In this document: piece after piece, positions 19,422-28,103 of the stretch | How positions within the stretch are numbered: the first letter of the stretch is position 1 | How the letters are laid out: every line of letters begins with the position of its first letter | DNA from: Nitrososphaerota archaeon | GTDB lineage: Archaea; Thermoproteota; Nitrososphaeria; Nitrososphaerales; Nitrosopumilaceae | DNA: 61,995 bases | Assembly: GCA_028867735.1 (NCBI GenBank) | Contig: JAGWFW010000004.1 | Location: 10,885-72,879 of the forward strand | Direction: 5' to 3' | Program-made: the position numbers and the translations under genes | The notes under the pieces: model-generated | Seen by the model: the letters and a program-made list of their open reading frames with translations, nothing else | Told to the model about the DNA's origin: nothing | The model's database searches: none

Positions 19422-20378
19422 TTAGGATCTAAGATGAACCCAACCGCATCTCTTGAGGACTTTTTCTTGTTTTCCGTCTATGAGAATAACATTCTTGCCA
19501 TTTACAACATATCCTATTTCAAAAAGAGGCACCGCCAATCTTTCTGCAATTTTTTTGACTGTATGTATGTTCTTTTTGGGAACCGTAGCCACCATTTCAT
19601 ATTCTTCCCCTCCACAAAAGACAAGATCTGACAGGCTGATCTTCTTCTTTTCTGAAAACTCTATGACATCTTTTTCTGACGGTATTCTAGTTACGAAAAA
19701 TCTCTTCTTGCTCAACCTGCTCATATCATTTAGAGTAATGGACAAGCCATCGCTTGAATCCATGGAAGAGGTAAAGTATCTTGAAGCCCTTAATCCAAAC
19801 TCTAATCTCGGTGTTGGGAGGAAAACGGACTTTTTGCATTTTTTAGCAAACTTTGGATCTGCCTTGATGCCTTGAAGTATCATCTTCAGACCTGATGAGG
19901 AATATCCAAAAGGCCCGGAAGTAACTATGACGTCGCCACTTTTTGCTCCTCCTCTTCGTACCATTTTCTTGCCTATGCCAAACATGGATACGTCTATGAC
20001 GAGTTCTTTTCCTTGGTTTACATCCCCTCCGATCACTTTGACACCAAATTCTTTAGAGGCTGCTGCAAAACCTGTTGCCAGCTCCCGTATCATTTTTCCA
20101 GTAAATGCGCGTGGGATGGCAAGTGAAACAATAGCATATTTCGGCTTGATTCCTTTGCAGGCAAAGTCGCTTATGCATGAAACCATGCTTTTTCTGGCAA
20201 CCTGATGCAGTTTCATCCCTGAGGGAACATCTGTACTTTGAACCAGCATGTCTGATTTGGCTAGGAAATTCTGTCTTGACATGGAAATCACTTCCAAGTC
20301 TTCTGGAACAAAATCTACTCCACGTCCAAAACGCGACTGGAATATCTTAATGATTTTTGCTTCGTCTGGCTTCTTCAT
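19422..20378 (-). CDS. thiL: thiamine-monophosphate kinase
   Basis: AIVSLAIPRAFT, VIGGDVNQGKELVIDVSMFG, SSMDSSDGLSITL. Confidence 0.92.
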   Translation of the reverse strand: MKKPDEAKIIKIFQSRFGRGVDFVPEDLEVISMSRQNFLAKSDMLVQSTDVPSGMKLHQVARKSMVSCISDFACKGIKPKYAIVSLAIPRAFTGKMIRELATGFAAASKEFGVKVIGGDVNQGKELVIDVSMFGIGKKMVRRGGAKSGDVIVTSGPFGYSSSGLKMILQGIKADPKFAKKCKKSVFLPTPRLEFGLRASRYFTSSMDSSDGLSITLNDMSRLSKKRFFVTRIPSEKDVIEFSEKKKISLSDLVFCGGEEYEMVATVPKKNIHTVKKIAERLAVPLFEIGYVVNGKNVILIDGKQEKVLKRCGWVHLRS

Positions 20379-21660
20379 AGCTTTTGGTTACCAGTTTGGT
20401 GATTTGGCTCTCGATGTCTTTTATCTTTTTGAGATTATTTGATTCGGCAGAAACCCTGATGCTGTGTTCAGTATTTGACTGTCTCACTAGAACCCAGCTA
20501 TCCTCATCTATCACCGCCTTGACTCCGTCAATTGTTATTATCTGGCTGAATTTCTTTCCCATCTTTTTGACAAGTATCTCAATTGTTTTCCTGTGGAATT
20601 TCGAATCTGCATTTATCTTGCTCCTTTTCTGGATATGCCCCTCCATGAATCTGATGATATCCGTAAAGTTTCTTGTTCCAACCATTGATGCAATCAGACC
20701 GCTTGTAAGCAATCCGTCTCTGCACATGTTAAACTTGGGCAGGATGAAACCCGCACTGCTTCCCTCCCCTCCTGCTTGGGAATTCGTCTTTAGCATCAAA
20801 TCAACAACATTTGCCTCTCCGACTTTGGATCTCTTCACTTGGCCCCCCTCGTTCCTGATGAATTTCTCAATTGACACACTTGTATCTATGCTCAGGACGA
20901 ATTTCTTGTATCCCATTTCAAGCGCTTTTGCAACCCCAAGTCCAAGGGTGACATCTGGCGCCTGCTTTCTGCCGTCTTTTACCACTACAAGCCTATCGCC
21001 GTCCAGATCAAACGCAAATCCAATGTCCGCATTTCTGGATAATCTGGTCAGGCCTGACAGCTTGTCATAAGTGGGATCGGGTCCGCGCAAGGACTTTCCT
21101 GGAACGTGGTTTATCTTTTTTACCTTGCATCCTAGTTTTTCCAAAAGCGTCGGAGCTGCCTGAAATGCTGCCCCGCCTCCAATGTCAAGCGCAATTTCAG
21201 GTTTTCCATATACCTTGCCAATCAACTTTGTGGCTTCACTAACATAAGCAGAATCAATCTCTGATTCCGAGCCTATCCTTACTTTTGAAAAACGCTTTTC
21301 TTCAAGCATGCGTCCCAGTTCTGCCTCATTGATGCCTCTTCCGTCCACGATGAATTTCAGACCATTCCATTCTAGTGGATTATGTGACGATGTTACTATC
21401 AAACCGCCTCCATACTTTCTTGCCTCTCTGAATGCCACTGGGGTGGGTGCTATTCCAAGATTGTATACTGCAATACCTCTTTCCATCAATGATGCAGACG
21501 CCACCTGGGAGAGAATCTCACTTGATGGTCTGGTATCTCGTGCCAGAATGCATTTTTTTGATTTTACGAGGTGTGAAAAATTGCGGCAGAAATGTATTAT
21601 GTCCTTGAGATTGAGATCATCAGCAAAAATTCCGCGTACCCCGGAAATTGATACTTTCAA
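20347..21660 (-). CDS. phosphoglucosamine mutase / phosphomannomutase family protein
   Basis: VSISGVRGIFADDL, IVTSSHNPLEWNGLKF, FAFDLDGDRLVVV; TTG start at 21660 preferred over the ORF-track ATG at 21702, whose region holds the divergent tRNA's TATA-like box. Confidence 0.92.
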   Translation of the reverse strand: MKVSISGVRGIFADDLNLKDIIHFCRNFSHLVKSKKCILARDTRPSSEILSQVASASLMERGIAVYNLGIAPTPVAFREARKYGGGLIVTSSHNPLEWNGLKFIVDGRGINEAELGRMLEEKRFSKVRIGSESEIDSAYVSEATKLIGKVYGKPEIALDIGGGAAFQAAPTLLEKLGCKVKKINHVPGKSLRGPDPTYDKLSGLTRLSRNADIGFAFDLDGDRLVVVKDGRKQAPDVTLGLGVAKALEMGYKKFVLSIDTSVSIEKFIRNEGGQVKRSKVGEANVVDLMLKTNSQAGGEGSSAGFILPKFNMCRDGLLTSGLIASMVGTRNFTDIIRFMEGHIQKRSKINADSKFHRKTIEILVKKMGKKFSQIITIDGVKAVIDEDSWVLVRQSNTEHSIRVSAESNNLKKIKDIESQITKLVTKSYEEARRSKNH

Positions 21661-21713
21661 TGTATCAAAAGCACAAAGGCTTTTTATAAACTCTGATGGC
21701 ATTTCGAACCAAT

Positions 21714-21787
21714 GCCTCGATAGCTCAGCCTGGTAGAGCGAACGCCTCGTAAGCGTTAGGCCGCGGGATCGAATCCCGCTCGAGGCT
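21714..21787 (+). tRNA. tRNA-Thr (CGT)
   Basis: GCCTCGA/TCGAGGC acceptor, AACGC-CTCGTAA-GCGTT anticodon arm, GCGGG-ATCGAAT-CCCGC T-arm, discriminator T. Confidence 0.93.
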
Positions 21788-21853
21788 TTTTATTATTAAA
21801 TTGCATCTTCAAAAAAGTTTACAAATGTTTTTTCTGTAGCATGTTAGTTAAAT

Positions 21854-21970
21854 TCAAAACTGCTTGTTCTTTTCTTGCACATCGTTGAGGGTCTCTATGT
21901 CAAGTTCCAATTCTTTTGCAAGCCCCTTCCACCACGCTGATACTTCTCCCATAATACTCCCCTTAGACAT
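21854..21970 (-). CDS. 38-aa microprotein MSKGSIMGEVSAWWKGLAKELELDIETLNDVQEKNKQF
   Basis: Read from sequence; preceded on the minus strand by CTATAAAGACG (TATA-like). Confidence 0.45.
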   Translation of the reverse strand: MSKGSIMGEVSAWWKGLAKELELDIETLNDVQEKNKQF

Positions 21971-22199
21971 AGACCAATCTACGTCTTTATAGATCTGTCG
22001 GTTGTTTTATACCAAACCTTCCTGATCTATGTTTTTGATCTGATAGCTAATTATGATCTCTGATCTTTTACCGCATTTCAAAATGTCACAAGTAATCTGG
22101 AAGATCATTTCTGAATGTTTGCAAGAAAGAATCTCTGAAGGTTCAAATGATTTGCAAGCTGGTTACTTGTTGTAAGACTGAAAATTCAGCGGGTGCTGC

Positions 22200-22481
22200 C
22201 TAGAGTTCCAAGCCAAAAGAGTCGGCTAAGCTTTGGAACTGGGTGTATGTTTGCAGATATTGCCTGCCTTTTGGAGTTATGACAAATGTGTTTTTGCCGT
22301 CAAACTCTATTCGGTTTATAAGCCCTGCTCCGGTCAGATTTTCGATAAACTTGGATAGCCTTGAATGTGACAGGTTTGCCTTTGTTAGTAGCGCTGTTAC
22401 GTTGATGCCGCTCTGACCGCTCTGATCTGTAACAGTGAGTAGATCGCATACTATCTGCATACTTGTTCTGTAAGCTACCAT
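22200..22481 (-). CDS. winged-helix DNA-binding protein (HTH_45-like)
   Basis: YRTSMQIVCDLL...NVTALLTKANLSHSRLSKFIENLTGAGLI...GRQYLQTYTQF; paralogous to 29038-29328. Confidence 0.82.
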   Translation of the reverse strand: MVAYRTSMQIVCDLLTVTDQSGQSGINVTALLTKANLSHSRLSKFIENLTGAGLINRIEFDGKNTFVITPKGRQYLQTYTQFQSLADSFGLEL

Positions 22482-22553
22482 GTTCGGTACTTATAAGGGG
22501 AGGTGATATAAGGGTATTACTCTTTTCTCATAAATGCCACTTTAATACAATTG

Positions 22554-23153
22554 ATGATGAAATGGGTTTTATCTCATTTCAACATATGGATCGCATTGGA
22601 TTTTTCCTGCGTGGAGGGATGCTCAAAGTGTTGCATCGAAAGAGAATACTATCCATCCGTAAAGTTTGGCAAGATAGGGGTGCTTGTTCTGCCTGAGGAG
22701 AAGCAAAAGATAGAGTTTTTTGCAAAAAAACATGCCGTCAAAGCTGATGTCCTTCCAAGAATTGGAATCTCTGAAAAAAACGACAAACCGGATAAGATTC
22801 TTGCGTATCAATTGATGGGAAAGGAATCCAATGGTAACACGTGTCCTTTTCTTGATACTCAAAGTAGCGAAAGATCTCCCCATGGAGGGTACAAATGTAA
22901 AATATACAAAGATCGACCGCTTGCCTGCAGGGCATACCCACTGGTAGAATCATCTCCGCCAACACTGGATCCCAAATGCAAATTCTGTGAATCATGCTCT
23001 ACCGTTGATGGAAACATCCAGTCTGAGATTGAATCGCTTGCCAAAATAAAAGACAGCATGGAAACCAACGCAAGATACGTATGGAGATATGCTACCGGAA
23101 TAGGGGAGACATCTGACAAGTCACAGATTGAAACTGGCTGGTTTTTAATTTGA
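22554..23153 (+). CDS. YkgJ-type cysteine-cluster protein
   Basis: CVEGCSKCCIE...CPFLD...CKIYKDRPLACRAYPL...CKFCESC. Confidence 0.85.
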   Translation: MMKWVLSHFNIWIALDFSCVEGCSKCCIEREYYPSVKFGKIGVLVLPEEKQKIEFFAKKHAVKADVLPRIGISEKNDKPDKILAYQLMGKESNGNTCPFLDTQSSERSPHGGYKCKIYKDRPLACRAYPLVESSPPTLDPKCKFCESCSTVDGNIQSEIESLAKIKDSMETNARYVWRYATGIGETSDKSQIETGWFLI

Positions 23154-23312
23154 TTTGTTCACTCTGTCATGAGTGCCTGGATAATATTCAGAGATCTTTT
23201 TGGAATAACACTTGCTGCACAGAGATCCCTTGACGCCCCACGATTCCATGGGCTGGTACATGTGATCTATGGAACCATTACACAGTGAACATTTGTTAGC
23301 TGTTTCTACCAA
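23145..23312 (-). CDS. 55-aa zinc-ribbon-like protein M(TTG)VETANKCSLCNGSIDHMYQPMESWGVKGSLCSKCYSKKISEYYPGTHDRVNKSN
   Basis: Read from sequence, absent from ORF track (TTG start, <60 aa); CSLC...CSKC. Confidence 0.7.
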   Translation of the reverse strand: MVETANKCSLCNGSIDHMYQPMESWGVKGSLCSKCYSKKISEYYPGTHDRVNKSN

Positions 23313-23356
23313 GTTGTTAAAACTCTATTTTTTCGTTATAAAAATCTAGTTAAATA

Positions 23357-23371
23357 GTACCAAATTGGTAC
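23357..23371. promoter_or_regulatory. perfect 7+1+7 inverted repeat GTACCAA-A-TTGGTAC
   Basis: Seen directly; 45-59 bp upstream of the zinc-ribbon start at 23312, consistent with an operator. Confidence 0.45.
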
Positions 23372-23461
23372 AATAAGACAGCGGTAGACTGGATGGCCAG
23401 ATGCGGACCTCCTGCAAGAGACCTATCGGTCACCCATCTGCCGCCTCTCTTGAACAACTTT

Positions 23462-25216
23462 TCAGAAAAGATCTCGCACTATGGTCTGAATGCTGAGTAT
23501 GTCTTCCTCTTCCTGCTTTATCTTCTTCTCAATTACGCGTATCATAGAGTCTAGCCAGACATGGTGTGAGAAGAAGTTATGATACGTGTTTGCCGCTGTC
23601 ATCTCGTCGTCAACAACGGTGTCTTCTAGAAATTTTGTCGCCACGGTATCTGTGAGCTTTAAAATTCTCTGGTTCAGCTTGACACTCTTGAAGATCGGCT
23701 CTAATTTTGCGATATCCTCCTTAAAGTCTCCCTTGGTTAGAAGTATTTTCTCATGGAGAATTTTGAAATAAACTGCAACAAAAAACAGAGTCGCGTATCT
23801 TTTTGTCCTGTGGCCTCCCTTCTTCCCGTAATTTAGTGTCTTTTTTGCATACTCTTTCGCAAGATAAGGATACAGCAACAACCTGTAATCGTCTTTGAGT
23901 TTTTCATCAAACACTTCATCATACTTGCTTCCTCTTGGAAGAAATTGTGCAGGTGAGCTGTATGACTCGGTAGGTCTCTGTTCGATTCCAGCTACGAATG
24001 CCTGTATGGCATCTTTACCAACAATTACTTTTTTGTGATTGTCCGGAAGGTATTTGCTGTATGTTGGATCCCCGACAAATTCCAATTGTTGGGACTTGGT
24101 CTTGCTGTCAAACGATCCTGCCTGTATCTCGTAAAAATACCCGAGATTTTCCATCTGGGATTTGATGGATTTGTGAAAATCCATCAAAGAAACCAAGTCT
24201 TTTCCCCTTACAGCATTCTGAGAATTTCTGTATTTTGTAATGTTGTTCTGGTCCATCTCATCTGCCGCCTTGATTATTGTAACCGTGATGCTTCCCTCCA
24301 GATTGTGAGTGCGTTTTGCATGATCTAACACCGAATTGGAAGTCTGGGCACCATTGACTATCTGAGGAGCATGCAAAAGTATGGAATTGTCCTCAAGCTC
24401 CTCAAAATCATTTACGACTATGGTTATGCCGTTGTTATAGTAGAAGAATTTGTTGGGCGATTCCTGAAGAGTTTCACGCAGCCCCTTGTTTACAGTAGTC
24501 TTAAACTGCATCCACTGTCTTATGTTCGACTCAAAGACATAGTCCCTGTTCTTTGTTACAAAATTGGTCAATTCCCTAAGCTTCAGGATTCCAAGCAGTG
24601 TATCCTGATACCTCAATTTGCTTTCAAGCCTAATTGTGGCCTTTTTGCCTACCGCTGGTTTTTTGATCCTGTCCCATAGTTTTTGGATTATTGCATCTAT
24701 ATCGTATATCTCAACAGACTCGTAGGTTTCCTCGTCAATCTTTTGATCCGTGACATAAACACACTCTATTTTCAGGTGTCTTTGCTGGATCTGTGTTACC
24801 AAGTGAGCAATCTCGGGACGCATTTTTGTCACATCTTTGGCAAGCAGACTCTGCACATCATGTCTGAACTTGGCAATCGCTTCCATAGAATGAGCGGTGC
24901 CATATTTTGATTGGAAGAGATAGATCTTGTCCTCAGAAAAATCAACTGGTAGATATGCGTCTATGCCCAAATCGTTGGGTCCATCAATGATTGCATCAGT
25001 CGCATCGTCATCGGTAGCTTCAAAAACCCTCGTTAACACCCATTGGAGAAAGTTGTGGCCCTTTTCAACTTCATTCTGCGCGTCCTCTGCATACTCTTTT
25101 ACACTGTCGCGTATGTTCTGAACAAATCCTTCCAGTGGTTGTCCATTGGATGACTGTTGCACAGGCGGCCTTGCACCTGGTATGTACTCTAGCAACCCAT
25201 TGTTTCTTTCAATCAA
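23462..25216 (-). CDS. AIPR (abortive infection phage resistance) family protein
   Basis: NKFFYYNNGITIVVNDFEEL...APQIVNGAQTSNSV; N-terminal GIDAYLPVDFSEDKIYLFQSKYG resembles a PD-(D/E)XK-like core. Confidence 0.88.
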   Translation of the reverse strand: MIERNNGLLEYIPGARPPVQQSSNGQPLEGFVQNIRDSVKEYAEDAQNEVEKGHNFLQWVLTRVFEATDDDATDAIIDGPNDLGIDAYLPVDFSEDKIYLFQSKYGTAHSMEAIAKFRHDVQSLLAKDVTKMRPEIAHLVTQIQQRHLKIECVYVTDQKIDEETYESVEIYDIDAIIQKLWDRIKKPAVGKKATIRLESKLRYQDTLLGILKLRELTNFVTKNRDYVFESNIRQWMQFKTTVNKGLRETLQESPNKFFYYNNGITIVVNDFEELEDNSILLHAPQIVNGAQTSNSVLDHAKRTHNLEGSITVTIIKAADEMDQNNITKYRNSQNAVRGKDLVSLMDFHKSIKSQMENLGYFYEIQAGSFDSKTKSQQLEFVGDPTYSKYLPDNHKKVIVGKDAIQAFVAGIEQRPTESYSSPAQFLPRGSKYDEVFDEKLKDDYRLLLYPYLAKEYAKKTLNYGKKGGHRTKRYATLFFVAVYFKILHEKILLTKGDFKEDIAKLEPIFKSVKLNQRILKLTDTVATKFLEDTVVDDEMTAANTYHNFFSHHVWLDSMIRVIEKKIKQEEEDILSIQTIVRDLF

Positions 25217-25274
25217 TCTGAAATGGGTAGGATGTGGTATGTTTAGTAAAGTAGGTTATTATGATATCTGACAA

Positions 25275-25346
25275 AGGTGAGGAAGGGATTCGAACCCCTA
25301 TAGATTCGCTTTGCAGGCGAACGCATAGCCGCTCTGCCACCTCACC
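25275..25346 (-). tRNA. tRNA-Cys (GCA)
   Basis: GGTGAGG/CCTCACC acceptor, TTCGC-CTGCAAA-GCGAA anticodon arm, GGGTTCGAATCCC T-arm. Confidence 0.95.
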
Positions 25347-25387
25347 GCAATCAAACAGGTTTCCTATGAACAATTAAATCTTTTAGA

Positions 25388-25609
25388 TCAGAATTTTGAA
25401 AACTGTTTTGCAGCTAGTCTAACATCTTCTGCTTTGATTGTTTTTCTACCTGCATGTGTGGACATTTCTACTGCACTTTTGGCAATGGATGCACCGACCT
25501 CTTCAAGTATTCTCCTCAATTCGTTTGCTGACTCGTCGCTTACCCTGTCAGCTCCTGCCTTTTTCAAGATCCTGTACATCACAGAAAGACCAAATTCAGA
25601 TGTTGTCAT
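25388..25609 (-). CDS. archaeal histone
   Basis: MYRILKKAGADRVSDESANELRRILEEVGASIAKSAVEMSTHAGRKTIKAEDVRLAAKQF. Confidence 0.97.
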   Translation of the reverse strand: MTTSEFGLSVMYRILKKAGADRVSDESANELRRILEEVGASIAKSAVEMSTHAGRKTIKAEDVRLAAKQFSKF

Positions 25610-25709
25610 GGTATCATTCTAGATACCTACGATAAAAGAGTTCAAGTGGAAAAAAGACTATCTGGGAATCGATTTATACACACTATTTTTTATGGTAAAT
25701 GGTATACTC

Positions 25710-26465
25710 ATGAGTTGGCTAACTGACGCTCATATCCATCTATCAGATGACGAATTCAAACCAGAACTGCCGTTTATTCTTGCAGCTATGGACAGGATGA
25801 AAATGAGGGCATGTTGCGTTTCCATGGACTATGCAAGTTCGAATGCAACGCTTGCCATCGGTGAGAAAAGCAGATTGGTCCTGCCTTTCCTTGGGATACA
25901 TCCGGAGAAAGCAGGCGGCGATCTAGAGCCAGTAACAAACCTGATTCTGGATAATTCAGACAGAATATCTGGCATAGGGGAGATTGGCCTTGACAGGACA
26001 TATGTCCCAGACGATGATGGTTTCAAACGTCAGGTTCATGTCTTTGAAAAAATGCTGTCACTGGCAGAAAAACTTGGCAAGCCAGTGTCAATCCATTCAC
26101 GAAAGACATTGGATGAGATATTCTCTATTTTGTCGTCATATCGCCTTGCTGGCACGCTGCTGCACTGGTTTGCAGGAAACAAAAAGCAACTGCAAAAAGC
26201 AATGGATGTCGGATGTTACGTTTCATACGGACCTGCGATGGTTTATTCTCAAGACAAACAAGTTCTCCTTTCTCAAACTTGTCTTGACAAGGTATTGATG
26301 GAAACTGATGGACCGGTAAAGTTTTCCAAGTGTTTTGGATACAAGACTGCGCAAATAACTTTTCTTCCAAGTGTTCTCTTTTGCGCCTCCAACATTCTTG
26401 GCAAGCGATATGATGAGACACTTGAAATCGTGGAAAAAAATACCAATTCATATCTTGGCATATAG
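25710..26465 (+). CDS. TatD-family metal-dependent hydrolase
   Basis: WLTDAHIHLSDDEF, GIGEIGLDRTY, PVSIHSRKTLDEIFSIL, LMETDGPVKF. Confidence 0.9.
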   Translation: MSWLTDAHIHLSDDEFKPELPFILAAMDRMKMRACCVSMDYASSNATLAIGEKSRLVLPFLGIHPEKAGGDLEPVTNLILDNSDRISGIGEIGLDRTYVPDDDGFKRQVHVFEKMLSLAEKLGKPVSIHSRKTLDEIFSILSSYRLAGTLLHWFAGNKKQLQKAMDVGCYVSYGPAMVYSQDKQVLLSQTCLDKVLMETDGPVKFSKCFGYKTAQITFLPSVLFCASNILGKRYDETLEIVEKNTNSYLGI

Positions 26466-26481
26466 GTATAAAATACCCCTT

Positions 26482-26754
26482 ATGCCAATCGGTAACGTGA
26501 ATAGAGTCAGACGAATTTCTACGGAACTAATGACTACTTATAAAGGAAAATTTGGCGTCGACTTTAAACAAAATAAGAAAATACTTGACGAAGTTGCTGT
26601 AGTCAGATCAAAGGGACTAAAAAATGAGATTGCAGGATATATCACAGCCCATCTGCGAAGAGAACTTGAAGAACAAAAGGAAAAAGAATCACTGGCACCA
26701 CAGGATGAGACCATCGCTGAGACTGAAGAGCTGGAAGAACAGCTGGTCAGCTAA
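26482..26754 (+). CDS. rps17e: 30S ribosomal protein S17e
   Basis: NVNRVRRISTELMTTYKGKFGVDFKQNKKILDEVAVVRSKGLKNEIAGYITAHLRRE; internal ATG at 26482. Confidence 0.95.
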   Translation: MPIGNVNRVRRISTELMTTYKGKFGVDFKQNKKILDEVAVVRSKGLKNEIAGYITAHLRRELEEQKEKESLAPQDETIAETEELEEQLVS

Positions 26755-26813
26755 GCATTTCTTGTATATAAAAAACCAATAATTCCATATTGAACCAACT
26801 AATTTCTTAATCC

Positions 26814-27593
26814 ATGATAACGGTCAAACTTCTTGGCGGTATCAGGAAATCCTTTCTGTCTGATACTGTATCAATTGAAAAAAACTCCATGTCCGTATCT
26901 GATCTTCTTGACTTTCTCCAAGGCTTGGTTCAAAAAAACATGCCTGTATTTGACACGAGAAATATTCTTGTAGCGATAAACGGTGCCGATTCGTCCGTTC
27001 TGCAAGGAAACGAAACTCTTCTTAGGGACGGTGATGTTATCAGCATAATTCCTGTGGTTCATGGAGGCAGCAAAACAAGAACCAACTTTAGGATCTCAAA
27101 TTACCATGTAGAATTAATCAGGATTGGAAAGACAAGTGCCGATCCCGTGAGATTTCTTGAATCTATACGAACCAGATTCCCAACTATTGTTATTCAGGGC
27201 ATTAGATCAAAGTACATTCTAAGTGTAAATCATGCAAAGAGAGTCATTGAAGTCTCCCTAGCGGCAAACAAGGCCGGAACCCTGCTTTCAAATAAAGTTG
27301 AAACTGACATGCTTATGAGATTTGCAGCAAGCAAGCAGATAAGTGACGCAATCTCCAAAGCGGGATTGCAAAAGGACGGTGATTCGATTCTGATTGCGAT
27401 TGGAAGAGAATCGCTAGTGAACAAACTTGTTGCAGATCTGAATCCTATGGTAAAACCAATGATGCCCTTTCCCAAAAATGCCAATTTCTTAAAAAAAGAG
27501 TTCAAAATAACAAAAAAAGAACTTGACTGTGTAATGTCATCAGAACCGCTTGAGGATCTCCTAGTTGAGAGATCTGCAGTCCTACTCCATTGA
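26814..27593 (+). CDS. fusion: N-terminal ThiS/MoaD ubiquitin-like domain ending VVHGG + C-terminal Cgi121 (KEOPS subunit)-like domain
   Basis: N-term MITVKLLGGIRKSF...VAINGADS...LLRDGDVISIIPVVHGG; C-term ETDMLMRFAASKQISDAISKAGLQKDGDSILIAIG resembling Cgi121. Confidence 0.75.
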   Translation: MITVKLLGGIRKSFLSDTVSIEKNSMSVSDLLDFLQGLVQKNMPVFDTRNILVAINGADSSVLQGNETLLRDGDVISIIPVVHGGSKTRTNFRISNYHVELIRIGKTSADPVRFLESIRTRFPTIVIQGIRSKYILSVNHAKRVIEVSLAANKAGTLLSNKVETDMLMRFAASKQISDAISKAGLQKDGDSILIAIGRESLVNKLVADLNPMVKPMMPFPKNANFLKKEFKITKKELDCVMSSEPLEDLLVERSAVLLH

Positions 27594-28103
27594 ATCTCGT
27601 TTTACTTTCAAAGTACTCACTATGTCAGAGTCTTTTAGTATGGAGATTCCTGCCATGTCTCCAAGAATTTCAACCATAATGTTCCAATCATATTCTTCCA
27701 AGGACACCTTGTTTTTCACAATTCCTGCAATTGAGTCGATCAACTCCTTAGTTGATAGCTCCGAGCCTCGTTTTTCAATTGTAATTCTGTAAGAATCACC
27801 TGACTGCATACAGTCTGCATGTTTTTGCACTGCCGTCACTATGTTATCAAGCGTGGTCCTAATGGACTCTTGAATCGGTATGAACCTGTGGCAGTATCTG
27901 ACGCTCCACGGCTCGTCAAGAATCTTTGTTCTGATCCTGTCTACTACTTGGAAAGGATCTAGAGATGTATCGACCACTACTATGCCAGAAAACCTACTGT
28001 GTTCTGTTTTGGCCTCTGCATCACCCAGTATGGCAAGAATCTTTGAAATCTCATCAGATGCCTCTTCTTCAAGGTGACGACTGCATGTTACAATTAGGTT
28101 CAA
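27582..28103 (-). CDS. THUMP-domain protein (Tan1-like)
   Basis: Small alpha/beta protein with YCHRFIPIQESIRTTLDNI and YRITIEKRGSELSTKELIDSIAGIVKNKVSLEEYDWNIMVEI, THUMP-like. Confidence 0.78.
   Translation of the reverse strand: MNLIVTCSRHLEEEASDEISKILAILGDAEAKTEHSRFSGIVVVDTSLDPFQVVDRIRTKILDEPWSVRYCHRFIPIQESIRTTLDNIVTAVQKHADCMQSGDSYRITIEKRGSELSTKELIDSIAGIVKNKVSLEEYDWNIMVEILGDMAGISILKDSDIVSTLKVKRDSME

Noticed and set aside
19434-21736. Several long plus-strand ORFs opposite thiL and the phosphomutase
   Set aside because: Antisense to well-supported conserved genes; Ser/Phe/Leu-rich composition typical of shadow ORFs.
22052-22174. 40-aa plus-strand ORF MISDLLPHFKMSQVIWKIISECLQERISEGSNDLQAGYLL
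   Set aside because: No family signature and no clear promoter; insufficient support to call.
25217-25400. att-like duplication of the tRNA-Cys 3' end marking an integrated element around AIPR
   Set aside because: No convincing second copy of TTCGAATCCCTTCCTCACC found by eye in 22-25 kb.
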